From the NCBI RefSeq assembly GCF_041224545.1, contig NZ_JBGFGP010000125.1:21997-85996 (forward strand): DNA of 64,000 nt. The letters run 5' to 3'. Under the pieces are notes generated by a model, which searched no databases, was not told the DNA's origin, and saw only the letters and a program-made list of their open reading frames with translations. Both the position numbers and the translations under genes were made by a program. This DNA comes from Sedimentitalea sp041224545. Its GTDB lineage: Bacteria > Pseudomonadota > Alphaproteobacteria > Rhodobacterales > Rhodobacteraceae. Below are positions 52,446-61,478 of the stretch, in pieces; positions within the stretch are counted from its first letter, which is position 1; every line of letters begins with the position of its first letter.

Positions 52446-54356
52446 TCATTGCGCCGAAAGGCTCTGGGCCAGCCGCATGAGCTGTATCGCTTCGGTGCGA
52501 TATCCGTAGGGATCCTCCCCCTTGCCGGCGCTGGCAAGAGCGATGGCCTCGTCATATCCCCAGTTTCCCAGGTAGCGGCCACCGCGCAGCAGCTGCCCGA
52601 ACCCGGCAATCGCCGCGGCGAATTCGGTGTCGCCCTGCGCGGGCATATCCGTTGCGATTTCGGTTTCAATCAACCGGCTGGTTTCGCTGCCCGGTGCCTT
52701 GTAACGCAGGCGCAAAAACCCCAGTTCGTCGCTCGTCGCCTCCGTTGGAGCGGCCCCGTACCGCAAGGGGTCGGTCAACCGGGCAGGCGAGCCGACAGGG
52801 GTGATCTCATATAGCGCGGTGACAGCGTGCCCTGCCCCGATATCGCCCGCATCCACAGTGTCATTGTTGAAATCCTCGCGTCGCAAGGCGCGGGTTTCAT
52901 ACCCGATGAGCCGGTATTCGGCGACCGTCGCGGGGTTGAATTCCACCTGGATCTTCACGTCATCGGCAATCGGAAACAGCGCCCCGGTCAGTTGGTCGAC
53001 CAGCACCTTCTGCGCCTCTGCCAGGGTATCGATATAGGCCGCCTGCCCGTTACCGTTCTGGGCCAGCGCCTGCATCGTCGCATCGTCCAGATTGCCGCGT
53101 CCAAAGCCCAGCACGCTGAGATAGGTGCCGCTCCGGCGCTTGTCGGCGATGAAATCCTCCAACGCCGACGGCTCCGACAGCCCGACGTTGAAATCGCCAT
53201 CCGTGGCCAGAATGACGCGGCTTACCTCACCCTCCTGCGCCATTGCGGCAGCGGTGGCATAGGCCTGCTGCAATCCGGCCTGTCCGGCGGTGCTCCCTCC
53301 CGCATCCAGCCGGTTCAGCGCCGCCAGGATCGTCTGCCGGTCAGACGCCGCGGTCGGTTCCAGAACCTGCCCCGCGCTTCCCGCGTAGGTCACGATGGCA
53401 ACCTGGTCTTCGTCGCGCAGCTGCCCCAGCATGAGCGCAAAGGACTGTTTGAGCAGCGGCAACTTGTTCGGCTGGTTCATCGAACCCGACGTATCAATCA
53501 GGAATACGAGGTTCAGCGGAGGCCGCTCTGCAATATCGGGCAAAGCCCCCTGAATACCGATATGGACCAGCCGCGTGTCTGCGTTCCAGGGCGTCGGAGC
53601 CACTGAAACGGTCGTCTGGAACGGCGCGTCACCGACCGGCGCGGGATAGTCATATGGGAAATAATTCACGAGTTCCTCAACCCGCACCATGTCCCGCGCC
53701 GGCAATCGCCCTTGCATCAGCGAATTGCGCAACACCGCATATGAGGCCGTGTCCACGTCGATCGAAAACGTCGAAACCGGGGCCTCTGCCGTGATCTGCA
53801 ACGGATTGCTGTCGGCATTCGCAAAAACTTCGGTCGTGGCCTCCGGGGGCATCAGCATATCGGGCTGCGGCATGGGCATCAGGGCCTGCCCCGGTTCGGG
53901 TGCCGCAAGCGTCTTGGACATCCGTTGCGCGGCGGGTGCGGTGCCTGCGATGAAATCCTCCGCAATCTCGACAGGCGCTTCCTGCGCTATCTGCGCGGCG
54001 TCGTCCGCTGCCCTGTCGGCCTGCCCTGCCGATATGGCCGGCGCGGGGTCGAAATCCGGAGCCTCGCCCGGAACAATGACATCCCGCATCGGGGTCAGCG
54101 CCACAAAGGCAACCGCAACAATCGCGGTGGTCGCGGTCAGGCCCGCCCGCGAGGTCAGTGTATTCAGCATGATCTTTACTCCTGTCCAGAGGCTCGGTTT
54201 CGAGCCATCGGATATGGGACGCGCCGTCTCGCGCGATCCTTGGAGCAGGTCGAAATTTTTCCGCGCCAGCGCCAGATGTGCCGCCCTGATCGCGGCGTCG
54301 GGTTCGGGCGTTGCGGCGCGCATCGCGTTCCGCAGATCATCAAGATCGTCGCTCAT
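52446..54356 (-). CDS. Membrane-anchored von Willebrand factor A protein (YfbK type), partner of an ECF sigma factor
   Basis: A 636-residue protein. Residues 1-60 are a cytoplasmic, acidic helical segment like the sigma-binding part of anti-sigma factors. One membrane helix spans about 70-90, then a disordered Ala/Pro-rich periplasmic stretch to about 190. A YfbK-type region precedes the vWA domain (about 275-460), whose MIDAS motif LIDTSGSMN is near 285, and a C-terminal DUF3520-like domain follows. Start 54356 overlaps the sigma stop by 4 bp, so it is probably the sigma's regulator (inference). Confidence 0.85.
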   Translation of the reverse strand: MSDDLDDLRNAMRAATPEPDAAIRAAHLALARKNFDLLQGSRETARPISDGSKPSLWTGVKIMLNTLTSRAGLTATTAIVAVAFVALTPMRDVIVPGEAPDFDPAPAISAGQADRAADDAAQIAQEAPVEIAEDFIAGTAPAAQRMSKTLAAPEPGQALMPMPQPDMLMPPEATTEVFANADSNPLQITAEAPVSTFSIDVDTASYAVLRNSLMQGRLPARDMVRVEELVNYFPYDYPAPVGDAPFQTTVSVAPTPWNADTRLVHIGIQGALPDIAERPPLNLVFLIDTSGSMNQPNKLPLLKQSFALMLGQLRDEDQVAIVTYAGSAGQVLEPTAASDRQTILAALNRLDAGGSTAGQAGLQQAYATAAAMAQEGEVSRVILATDGDFNVGLSEPSALEDFIADKRRSGTYLSVLGFGRGNLDDATMQALAQNGNGQAAYIDTLAEAQKVLVDQLTGALFPIADDVKIQVEFNPATVAEYRLIGYETRALRREDFNNDTVDAGDIGAGHAVTALYEITPVGSPARLTDPLRYGAAPTEATSDELGFLRLRYKAPGSETSRLIETEIATDMPAQGDTEFAAAIAGFGQLLRGGRYLGNWGYDEAIALASAGKGEDPYGYRTEAIQLMRLAQSLSAQ

Positions 54357-54895
54357 GCCCGGTCCTCCTCTTGCCGCTGCGTCCTGAGTTTCTGTTTCAC
54401 CTCGGAAATGCGCCAACTCACCGTTCCTTCGGACACGCCAAGGATTTCCGCCGCCTGAGCGTGTGTCATGTCATCCAGAACCAGTGCCAGCGTATCGCGC
54501 AGATCGTCAGGCAGGCCGCGCATCGCGACGGTCAGCCAGTCGATCCGCTCCGCCGTTTCCGCATCGGCCTCGCGGCGGGCGATCTCCCAACTGCCCCAGC
54601 CATCCGCGGCGCGCATATGTGTGGCCTGCCTGCGGCGGCGATCATGGGCCGCGTTCACCACGACCCGGTACAGCCAGGTGGTGAACCGCGCCTTGCCATC
54701 GAAACGGGCAATCTTGGCGGGCAACGCGGCGCATATGTCCTGGGTCAGGTCTTCCGCCTCGGCCCGCGATCCGGTCAAGCGAAAGGCAAGGTGAAACATC
54801 CGGTCGTAACAACGGTCGAGCAATGTCGAAAACGCCGCCCGGTCCCCCCGCGCCGCCGCTTTGGCCAGTTCCTCGTCAGTCACATTCATGCGCAT
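54353..54895 (-). CDS. ECF-type RNA polymerase sigma factor
   Basis: A roughly 180-residue alternative sigma factor. Region 2 spans about 20-85 (AFRLTGSRAEAEDLTQDICA, FTTWLYRVVVNAAHDRRRR). Region 4 spans about 120-170 (LPDDLRDTLALVLDDMTHAQ, AAEILGVSEGTVSWRISEV). In-frame starts exist at 54898 (GTG), 54895 (ATG) and 54889 (ATG); none has a clear ribosome site. It is translationally coupled to the vWA membrane protein, which should control it. Target genes are unknown. Confidence 0.92.
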   Translation of the reverse strand: MRMNVTDEELAKAAARGDRAAFSTLLDRCYDRMFHLAFRLTGSRAEAEDLTQDICAALPAKIARFDGKARFTTWLYRVVVNAAHDRRRRQATHMRAADGWGSWEIARREADAETAERIDWLTVAMRGLPDDLRDTLALVLDDMTHAQAAEILGVSEGTVSWRISEVKQKLRTQRQEEDRA

Positions 54896-54986
54896 CACAT
54901 AGACTGTGACGTGCGCGGGCGGTCAATCCTTGGACCAGAACCAGAAAAAATCGCGACACCCGCAAATTCATGCCCTGAAACGCATT

Positions 54987-55008
54987 GGGGCGCCCAAACG
55001 GGCGCCCC
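54987..55008 (-). terminator. Terminator after the succinate-semialdehyde dehydrogenase gene
   Basis: A perfect 9-bp stem (54987-54995 with 55000-55008; GGGGCGCCC / GGGCGCCCC) with a 4-nt loop, 24 bp past the stop at 55032. The following T-tract is weak (AATGCGTTTC on the minus strand). Confidence 0.6.
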
Positions 55009-55031
55009 GGCGACTTCATGCCCTGTCGGTT

Positions 55032-56507
55032 TCAGACCGACAGGCAGACATATTTCATTTCGAGGTAATCCTCGATGCCGTGATGGCTGCCTTCGCGGCC
55101 AAGCCCCGATTGCTTGACGCCGCCGAACGGCGCAACCTCGGTCGAGATGATACCTGTGTTGACGCCGACGATGCCATATTCCAGCGCCTCGGCCACCTTG
55201 TAGACGCGGCTCAGGTCCTTGGCATAGAAATAGGCGGCAAGGCCAAAGATGGTGTCGTTGGCCATCCCGATCACTTCGTCCACGTCATCGAACTTGAACA
55301 GCGGCGCCAGCGGACCAAAGGTTTCCTCCTTGGCGACCGCCATGTCCTGCGTCACGCCGGTGACCACGGTGGGCTCAAAGAACGTCCCGCCCAGTTCATG
55401 CTTCTTGCCACCGGTCAGAACTTCACCGCCCTTCGAGGTGACATCGCCCAGATGTTCAAGAACCTTGTCCACCGCCTCGCTGTTGATCAGCGGGCCGGTG
55501 GTCACGCCTTCGGACAGCCCGTCACCGACCTTGAGGTTTTCCACCGCCACCTTCAGCTTGGCCGCGAAAGCGTCGTAAACGCCGGCCTGGACATAGATCC
55601 GGTTGGCGCAGACACAGGTCTGGCCGTTGTTGCGGAACTTGCACATCATCGCGCCTTCGACGGCGGCATCGATATCGGCGTCGTCAAAGACGATGAACGG
55701 TGCGTTGCCGCCCAGTTCCATCGAGCATTTCATCACCTGGTCCGCCGCCTGCTTGAGCAGGATACGTCCAACCTCGGTGCTGCCGGTGAATGTGAGCTTG
55801 CGAATTGCCGGATTCTCGCAGAATTCCTTGCCGATCGCGCTCGCCGAAGACGAGGTGACCACGTTGAACACCCCTGCCGGAATGCCCGCCCGCTCGGCCA
55901 GTACGCCCATGACCAGGGCCGAAAGCGGCGTTTCCTTGGCGGGACGCGCAACAAAGGAACATCCGGCCGCCAGAGCCGGAGCCGCCTTGCGGGTGATCAT
56001 CGCGTTCGGAAAGTTCCAGGGGGTGATCGAAGCCGCAACCCCGATCGGCTGTTTCATGACCATGATCCGCTTGTCGCGCTGATGGCCGGGAATGGTCTCA
56101 CCGTAAATCCGCTTGGCTTCTTCGCCAAAAAACTCGATGAAAGACGCGCCATAGGCGATTTCGCCGACGGCTTCGGCAAGCGGCTTGCCCTGTTCAGCGG
56201 TCAGGATACGGCCCAGATCCTGCGCGTTCTCCATCATCAGGTCGAACCATTTACGCAGGATGCCAGCCCGTTCCTTGCCGGTCATCGCCGCCCATTCCTT
56301 CTGGGCCGCTTCGGCCTGGGCGATCGCATCCGCGACCTGCTCGCGGCTCAGGTCGGCGACTTCGGCGATGACATCGCCCCGTGCCGGGTTGGTGACCGCA
56401 AAGGTGCCGTTGTCGCCATCGATCCACTGGCCGCCGATATAGGCCTTGGTAACCAGCAGGTCCGGATCGTTCAGCAACGATTTGAGATCGGTTGTCGTGT
56501 CAAGCAT
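55032..56507 (-). CDS. gabD: NAD(P)-dependent succinate-semialdehyde dehydrogenase
   Basis: Oxidises succinate semialdehyde to succinate, the last step of the GABA shunt. 491 residues from 56507 (MLDTTTDLKSLLND), with GGGAGGGC upstream. Aldehyde dehydrogenase motifs: ITPWNFPNAMITRKAAPALA, the catalytic Glu in MELGGNAPFIVFDD and the catalytic Cys in NNGQTCVCANR near residue 298. C-terminal PFGGVKQSGLGREGSHHGIE is the GabD signature. No gabT is adjacent. Confidence 0.93.
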   Translation of the reverse strand: MLDTTTDLKSLLNDPDLLVTKAYIGGQWIDGDNGTFAVTNPARGDVIAEVADLSREQVADAIAQAEAAQKEWAAMTGKERAGILRKWFDLMMENAQDLGRILTAEQGKPLAEAVGEIAYGASFIEFFGEEAKRIYGETIPGHQRDKRIMVMKQPIGVAASITPWNFPNAMITRKAAPALAAGCSFVARPAKETPLSALVMGVLAERAGIPAGVFNVVTSSSASAIGKEFCENPAIRKLTFTGSTEVGRILLKQAADQVMKCSMELGGNAPFIVFDDADIDAAVEGAMMCKFRNNGQTCVCANRIYVQAGVYDAFAAKLKVAVENLKVGDGLSEGVTTGPLINSEAVDKVLEHLGDVTSKGGEVLTGGKKHELGGTFFEPTVVTGVTQDMAVAKEETFGPLAPLFKFDDVDEVIGMANDTIFGLAAYFYAKDLSRVYKVAEALEYGIVGVNTGIISTEVAPFGGVKQSGLGREGSHHGIEDYLEMKYVCLSV

Positions 56508-56592
56508 TGAAGTGCCCTCCCGCAAGAGAAATTACTCGCGCAGGCAAATCAGGTGGGGCAAGCTTTGTCCAGAGCACATTGCGGGAAACCTG

Positions 56593-57381
56593 ATGGAACT
56601 TGATGACGCATACGCGAACGGGGCCTATATCGACGATGCGGCGGCCTACCCTGCGCGCTGGCAGGCCGAGGCGCACGCATTTCGAACCGCACTCGGGGAA
56701 CGGGCCGAGATCGCCCTGCCCTACGGCCCCGGCGAGCGGCATGTGCTGGACCTGTTTCATCCTGTGGGGCGGCACGAGGGGACCGCTTTCTTCATTCATG
56801 GCGGCTTCTGGCGGGCCTTTGACCGCAGTTCGTGGTCACACCTCGCCGGTGGGCTGATCGCGCGCGGCTGGTCGGTTGCCATGCCGTCCTACGATCTTTG
56901 CCCCGAGGTTACGATTGCCACCATATCACGCCAGATTGCGCAGGCTGTCCGGTTTGTTGCGGGACGCACCAGCGGACCGATCTCGATCACCGGCCATTCC
57001 GCGGGCGGGCACCTCTCGGCGCGCATGACGGACCCTGCGCTGATCCCTGCCGACGTCGCGGCGCGGTTCCGGACCATCCTGCCGATTTCGCCCCTGTCCG
57101 ACCTGCGCCCGCTGCTCCGCACATCGATGAATGCCGACTTCCGGATGAGCATGGCGGATGCCAGCGCGGAAAGCCCGCTGCTGATGCGCGACAGGCACGA
57201 TGCCAGGGTCGCGGTCTGGGTCGGCGCGAACGAGCGTCCGGCCTTTCTCGATCAGGCGCGCTGGCTGGCGCAGGCGTGGCGCGTTCCGCATGTCATCGCG
57301 CCGGGCAGACACCATTTCGATGTGATCGACCTTTTGCAGGATCCCGGCTCGGAGATGGTCAGCACCCTCATCGCAGACTGA
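56593..57381 (+). CDS. Alpha/beta hydrolase (kynurenine-formamidase/esterase-like)
   Basis: A 262-residue alpha/beta-hydrolase. The oxyanion motif HGGFWRAFDRSSW is near residue 63 and the nucleophile elbow GHSAGGH near 134. The catalytic His is in APGRHHFDVID near 241. The HGGFW plus GHSAGGH pairing resembles KynB-like formamidases and related esterases, but no kyn genes are adjacent. Start 56593 (MELDDAYANGAYIDD) begins the family-like N-terminus; the upstream open frame overlaps the gabD promoter. Confidence 0.8.
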   Translation: MELDDAYANGAYIDDAAAYPARWQAEAHAFRTALGERAEIALPYGPGERHVLDLFHPVGRHEGTAFFIHGGFWRAFDRSSWSHLAGGLIARGWSVAMPSYDLCPEVTIATISRQIAQAVRFVAGRTSGPISITGHSAGGHLSARMTDPALIPADVAARFRTILPISPLSDLRPLLRTSMNADFRMSMADASAESPLLMRDRHDARVAVWVGANERPAFLDQARWLAQAWRVPHVIAPGRHHFDVIDLLQDPGSEMVSTLIAD

Positions 57382-57605
57382 CCAAGCGGCATGCTAACGG
57401 TGACCTGCCATGTCATGCGATCGGCAAGCGGCGCGGTGCACCCGTTGACCAAAGCGGCATGATCAACCCGGTGATACGCCACAAAAGACTTGTCAGCGCG
57501 GCGGATATTGGCGACCTACGCAGCAATCCGGTCGATGGCGTCGCCCGGTGGATTCGCTTGATTTCGTCCTGAACGCCGGGACCTTTCTGCAAAGGAGGGT
57601 CATTC

Positions 57606-58814
57606 ATGACCACACGTCCGGAAATGTATCGTTTTCACAACGGCGAAAAGGCCGTGCTTCCGTTTGAAACCGGGGAATACCAATCCCGGATCACAGAGTT
57701 GCGTGAACGCATGGATGCCACCGGGGCCAGCGCCGCCGTGTTCACCTCGATGCACAACATCGCCTATTATTCGGGATTCCTCTACTGCGCCTTTGGCCGC
57801 CCATATGGCCTGGTGGTGACCGAGCAGGACTGTGTGACCATCAGCGCCGGGATCGACGCCGGGCAGCCCTGGCGGCGCAGCTTCTGTGACAACATCACCT
57901 ATACCGACTGGCAACGCGACAATTTCTGGCGTGCGGTGGCGTCGGTGACGGGCACCGGCAAGGTCATCGGCTATGAGGGCGATCACCTGACCCTGATGCA
58001 GCGCGACAAGCTCGAGGATTTCCTGCAACCGCTGACGATGGTCGATCTCTTTGAAACCACCATGCGCCAACGCATGCACAAGAGCGAGGCCGAAATCGCG
58101 CTGATCCGGCAGGGGGCACAGGTTGCCGATATCGGCGGCTATGCCATTCGCGATGCGATCCGTGCGGGCGTTCGCGAAATCGACGTGGCCATGGCCGGGC
58201 GAGACGCGATGGAAGCCGAAATCGCCCGGCGGTTCCCCGATGCCGAATACCGCGACACCTGGGTGTGGTTCCAGTCAGGGCTGAACACCGACGGCGCACA
58301 CAACCCGGTAACGGGCCGGACACTGAAACGCGGCGATATCCTGAGCCTCAACGCGTTTCCGATGATCTCCGGCTATTATACCGCGCTGGAGCGGACGATG
58401 TTCGTGCAAGAGGTCGATGCCGCCGGTCTGGAATACTGGCAGGCAAACATCGCCGCGCATGAATACGGCATGTCGCTGTTGCAACCGGGGGCCCGCTGTT
58501 CGGAGATTACCCAGAAGATCAACGCCTTCTTGCAAGACCGCGACCTGCTGCAATATCGCACCTTCGGCTACGGTCACTCGTTTGGCGTTCTGAGCCACTA
58601 TTACGGACGCGAAGCGGGACTTGAACTGCGCGAGGATATCGACACCGTTCTGGAACCGGGCATGGTGATTTCGATGGAACCCATGCTGACGATCCCGCAA
58701 GGCGCTCCGGGCGCGGGCGGCTATCGCGAACATGATATCCTCGTCATGACCGATGATGGAAACGACAATATCACCGGTTATCCCTATGGTCCGGACTTCA
58801 ACGTCGTCGGCTAA
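57606..58814 (+). CDS. Creatinase (creatine amidinohydrolase)
   Basis: Hydrolyses creatine to sarcosine and urea. The 402-residue M24-fold protein matches the Pseudomonas enzyme block by block: TSMHNIAYYSGFLYCAFGRP, the DTWVWFQSGLNTDGAHNPV segment with His at residue 232 (the same number as the catalytic His of P. putida creatinase), FPMISGYYTALERTMF, TFGYGHSFGVLSHYYGREAG and MEPMLTIPQGAPGAGGYREH. An AAGGAGG site precedes the ATG. No sarcosine oxidase, creatininase or urease genes are nearby. A hairpin follows the stop. Confidence 0.93.
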   Translation: MTTRPEMYRFHNGEKAVLPFETGEYQSRITELRERMDATGASAAVFTSMHNIAYYSGFLYCAFGRPYGLVVTEQDCVTISAGIDAGQPWRRSFCDNITYTDWQRDNFWRAVASVTGTGKVIGYEGDHLTLMQRDKLEDFLQPLTMVDLFETTMRQRMHKSEAEIALIRQGAQVADIGGYAIRDAIRAGVREIDVAMAGRDAMEAEIARRFPDAEYRDTWVWFQSGLNTDGAHNPVTGRTLKRGDILSLNAFPMISGYYTALERTMFVQEVDAAGLEYWQANIAAHEYGMSLLQPGARCSEITQKINAFLQDRDLLQYRTFGYGHSFGVLSHYYGREAGLELREDIDTVLEPGMVISMEPMLTIPQGAPGAGGYREHDILVMTDDGNDNITGYPYGPDFNVVG

Positions 58815-58831
58815 GCGCGGCTGGAAAAGAC

Positions 58832-58864
58832 GGGGGTGACATCCGCGTGCCGGGTGTCACCCCC
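58832..58864 (+). terminator. Hairpin after the creatinase gene
   Basis: A perfect 10-bp stem (58832-58841 with 58855-58864; GGGGGTGACA and its complement) with a 13-nt loop, 18 bp past the stop. No T-tract, so termination is probable but not certain. Confidence 0.55.
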
Positions 58865-59013
58865 GACACTACGCGGACGGATCGGTTTGCCGATTTGTGC
58901 ATTGGTTGCTTTTCTTTCCCCGCGTGATTTGCAAAGGTTTTTCCAGATTGACGCTGGCCCGTGTCGGGGCCGCTGAATAATGGTTGCCGCAAGGTTCAGG
59001 ACAGGAGACCGCA

Positions 59014-60090
59014 ATGGCCGATTTCGACGAAATGGTACGCCAGTCGCAGGCGCAAGTGGCCAAGGGACAATCCGAGATCAAGGCCATGACCAGCCGGATC
59101 GAAGCCGCCCGCGCGAAAATCGAGGCCGGCGAGGATGCCAGCATCGACATCGAAAACGCCACGCTGGACGATGTGCATGCCCATACAGATGTGATGAACG
59201 CCAATATCGCGGAACTGATCATGGGTCTTGATGACGTCACCAGCGCGTTCTCCAAGGATTTCGACGAGATGCGCTCGAAAACCGGGTGGGAGAGTTTTGT
59301 CGGCATCTTCAGCCGCGCGAAATCGGAATCGATGCGGCAAGAGCGGATGCGGATGGCCAATATCGATGACAAGCTGCAGGATCTGATCGGCAAGTCGGAC
59401 GTGATCGTCAAGCTGCTCGAAGGGCAGCTTGAGGTTCTGAACGATCAGAAGGACAAGGTCGAAACCAACCTCGCCCGCACGCTGGACGAACGCGAGAGCA
59501 CGGTTGGCGAACTCGAGTCGGTGCGGGCCGAGATCCTGGGTATGGACCCCAAGATCATCGAGCTGGAGAACAAGATCAGCGTCGAGCAGGACGCCGCAGC
59601 GCGCACCAAGCTCGAGACACAGCTCGCCGAACTGAACGCCAAGTACAATGCGCTGGTGCAGGACGAACAGGTCAAACTGGCCAAGTCGCAGACTCTCGAA
59701 CGCTATATCGAAAAAGGCAAATCCTGGGTAGACAGCTTGCAAAATCAGGCCGCCACGCAGATGGTTCTGATCAACAAGCTGCAAACCGACACGGCACAGC
59801 GCGTCGTTCTTTACGATGCGTTGACCAAATCGTTGAAAACCGCGCAGCAGCAGGACGTCGCACACCGGATCAACGAGATCGGAGTCAAGACCGACCAGGA
59901 GGCCCAGACCGCCATGGCCGCCATCGGCACCGCCACCAATCAGAAAATGGCCGACATGCTCGAGGCGCACGAGGATCACATGGTGTTTGCGCGTGACGTG
60001 CTCGAGAAAAAGGCCAAGGCCGATGAACGCTTTGCCCGCCGGTTCGCGGCGATCGTCGAGAAACACGACAAGAATTTGTATGGGGGCTGA
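59014..60090 (+). CDS. Cytoplasmic coiled-coil protein of unknown function (possibly TelA-like)
   Basis: A 358-residue, highly charged, almost fully helical protein without signal peptide or membrane helix. Long heptad-rich stretches run over about 15-65 and 115-290 (KLLEGQLEVLNDQKDKVETN, IELENKISVEQDAAARTKLE). A short non-coiled break is at GWESFVGIFSRAKSES near 88-103. Layout and the late SLQNQAATQMVLINKLQTDT segment recall TelA/KlaA toxic-anion-resistance proteins, but this is only a resemblance by eye. Start 59014 has AGGAGACC upstream. The next gene follows after 172 bp. Confidence 0.7.
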   Translation: MADFDEMVRQSQAQVAKGQSEIKAMTSRIEAARAKIEAGEDASIDIENATLDDVHAHTDVMNANIAELIMGLDDVTSAFSKDFDEMRSKTGWESFVGIFSRAKSESMRQERMRMANIDDKLQDLIGKSDVIVKLLEGQLEVLNDQKDKVETNLARTLDERESTVGELESVRAEILGMDPKIIELENKISVEQDAAARTKLETQLAELNAKYNALVQDEQVKLAKSQTLERYIEKGKSWVDSLQNQAATQMVLINKLQTDTAQRVVLYDALTKSLKTAQQQDVAHRINEIGVKTDQEAQTAMAAIGTATNQKMADMLEAHEDHMVFARDVLEKKAKADERFARRFAAIVEKHDKNLYGG

Positions 60091-60262
60091 TGGTGATGCC
60101 CGGGCTGGAACCGTTCGGAACGCCTCTCGCGGAATATGTCGATTTAGGGGATCGGCCTCATGTCCGGTCAGCGCACGTCGAAACGGCATCGCGCCGCCCA
60201 CATGAACGTCTGCACGGGCCTGTCTCCTTGCCCTGCGGGCAAGGCCTGAAACAGGGCAAGCA

Positions 60263-61411
60263 ATGACGCACGAAGGCGATGGCAGCACGGATATCAAGGT
60301 CGACCATGACCATGTCGGCCTAACGGAGCTGTTCGCGAGCCGCCGCTATTTCCGCAAGTTCGAGGCCATCATCGGGCACCTGACCCGTGTGGCCGCAACG
60401 ATGGAAACCGAGGGCACGCTGCGCAAGACCGAGGTGCGGCTGCTCACCCGCTACATGATGTCTTTGACCTTCACGTTCCGGGCGCTGTCGATGAAATACC
60501 TTCTGGTCGGGCGCGATACCGGGCGGTTTTTCGGCTCGCTCACCATCGACTCGCACGAAAGCGGTTTTCCCGTCGCTACCGAATTGATGACAATGGCCAA
60601 TGATGCGCAGCAGGCGGCCAAACATCTGGCCAACCTGCCATCCGAGTCCGCCCTCAAGGACGAAATGGTTCGGGTGATCGTAAGTGACCGCGAGATCCCG
60701 ACCAAGCTACAATTCGCCCTGTCCCAGCGGCTCTATTATCAGGAACTGCTGCGAGGCGAGCTGTTCTGGGTTCAGAACGATCCCGATTGCGTCTGGCTCG
60801 GCGATGTGAGCGCCGAACGGCGAAGCTTCCTGTTGCATTGGGCCGTTTATGACAGCCAGGTGAATCTCCCCGTGGTCTATCTGATGGAGGTCGAGGACAC
60901 GGGGCGCACCGCCTTGCCCAAGGACCAGCGGCGCTGGCCCGGCGTTCAGGCGCATCTGATCGCCCAGAGCCTCGGCGGCCTGAAACTTCTGACCATCGCA
61001 CGCGGCTTTGACGAGGATTTCGCCGACCTGCACCCCAAGCGGTTGCGCCGGTTCCACCTTGGTCCGATGTACTCCAGCGCCTACACGACACAGTCCGGGC
61101 CACTGTCCGACGTTCTTGCCGACGCAGCGGCACCCGAAGGTCAGGATTGGGCGCTTGTCTGGACAGCGGAGAATCTGGAAAGCGAACGCGCAGTAGAAGA
61201 GCGCGCCGGCTGGTTTTCCACCGTCGAACGCCAGGTCTTTGCGCTCGATCCGTTTTCCGCACGCGGCGCCGAGACCGGAGCCACACACACCGAGCGCGCG
61301 ATCATTCTGCCGCAACGCCCGTTCCAGGTCCTCGCCGAGCGCAACCCGCCGGGTTTCTCGGATGTTCGCAAATTCGTGGTCGGCGCAGGCGGACGCGTTC
61401 TCAGATATTGA
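60263..61411 (+). CDS. Protein of unknown function, partner of the coiled-coil gene
   Basis: A 382-residue soluble protein that I do not recognise. The N-terminal part (about 18-170) is helical (RRYFRKFEAIIGHLTRVAAT, RLLTRYMMSLTFTFRALSMK). The C-terminal part (about 170-382) looks mixed alpha/beta, with LLHWAVYDSQVNLPVVYLME, GLKLLTIARGF and a conserved-looking tail FSDVRKFVVGAGGRVLRY. No catalytic motif, signal or membrane helix is visible. It follows the coiled-coil gene on the same strand and is the last intact gene before the insertion-sequence remnants. Confidence 0.65.
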   Translation: MTHEGDGSTDIKVDHDHVGLTELFASRRYFRKFEAIIGHLTRVAATMETEGTLRKTEVRLLTRYMMSLTFTFRALSMKYLLVGRDTGRFFGSLTIDSHESGFPVATELMTMANDAQQAAKHLANLPSESALKDEMVRVIVSDREIPTKLQFALSQRLYYQELLRGELFWVQNDPDCVWLGDVSAERRSFLLHWAVYDSQVNLPVVYLMEVEDTGRTALPKDQRRWPGVQAHLIAQSLGGLKLLTIARGFDEDFADLHPKRLRRFHLGPMYSSAYTTQSGPLSDVLADAAAPEGQDWALVWTAENLESERAVEERAGWFSTVERQVFALDPFSARGAETGATHTERAIILPQRPFQVLAERNPPGFSDVRKFVVGAGGRVLRY

Positions 61412-61478
61412 GCCCCCTTCGCGATTCGAGACGTTCGGCGCTGGCGTGACCTTTCAAAGTGATCCCGTTCATTTGCTA

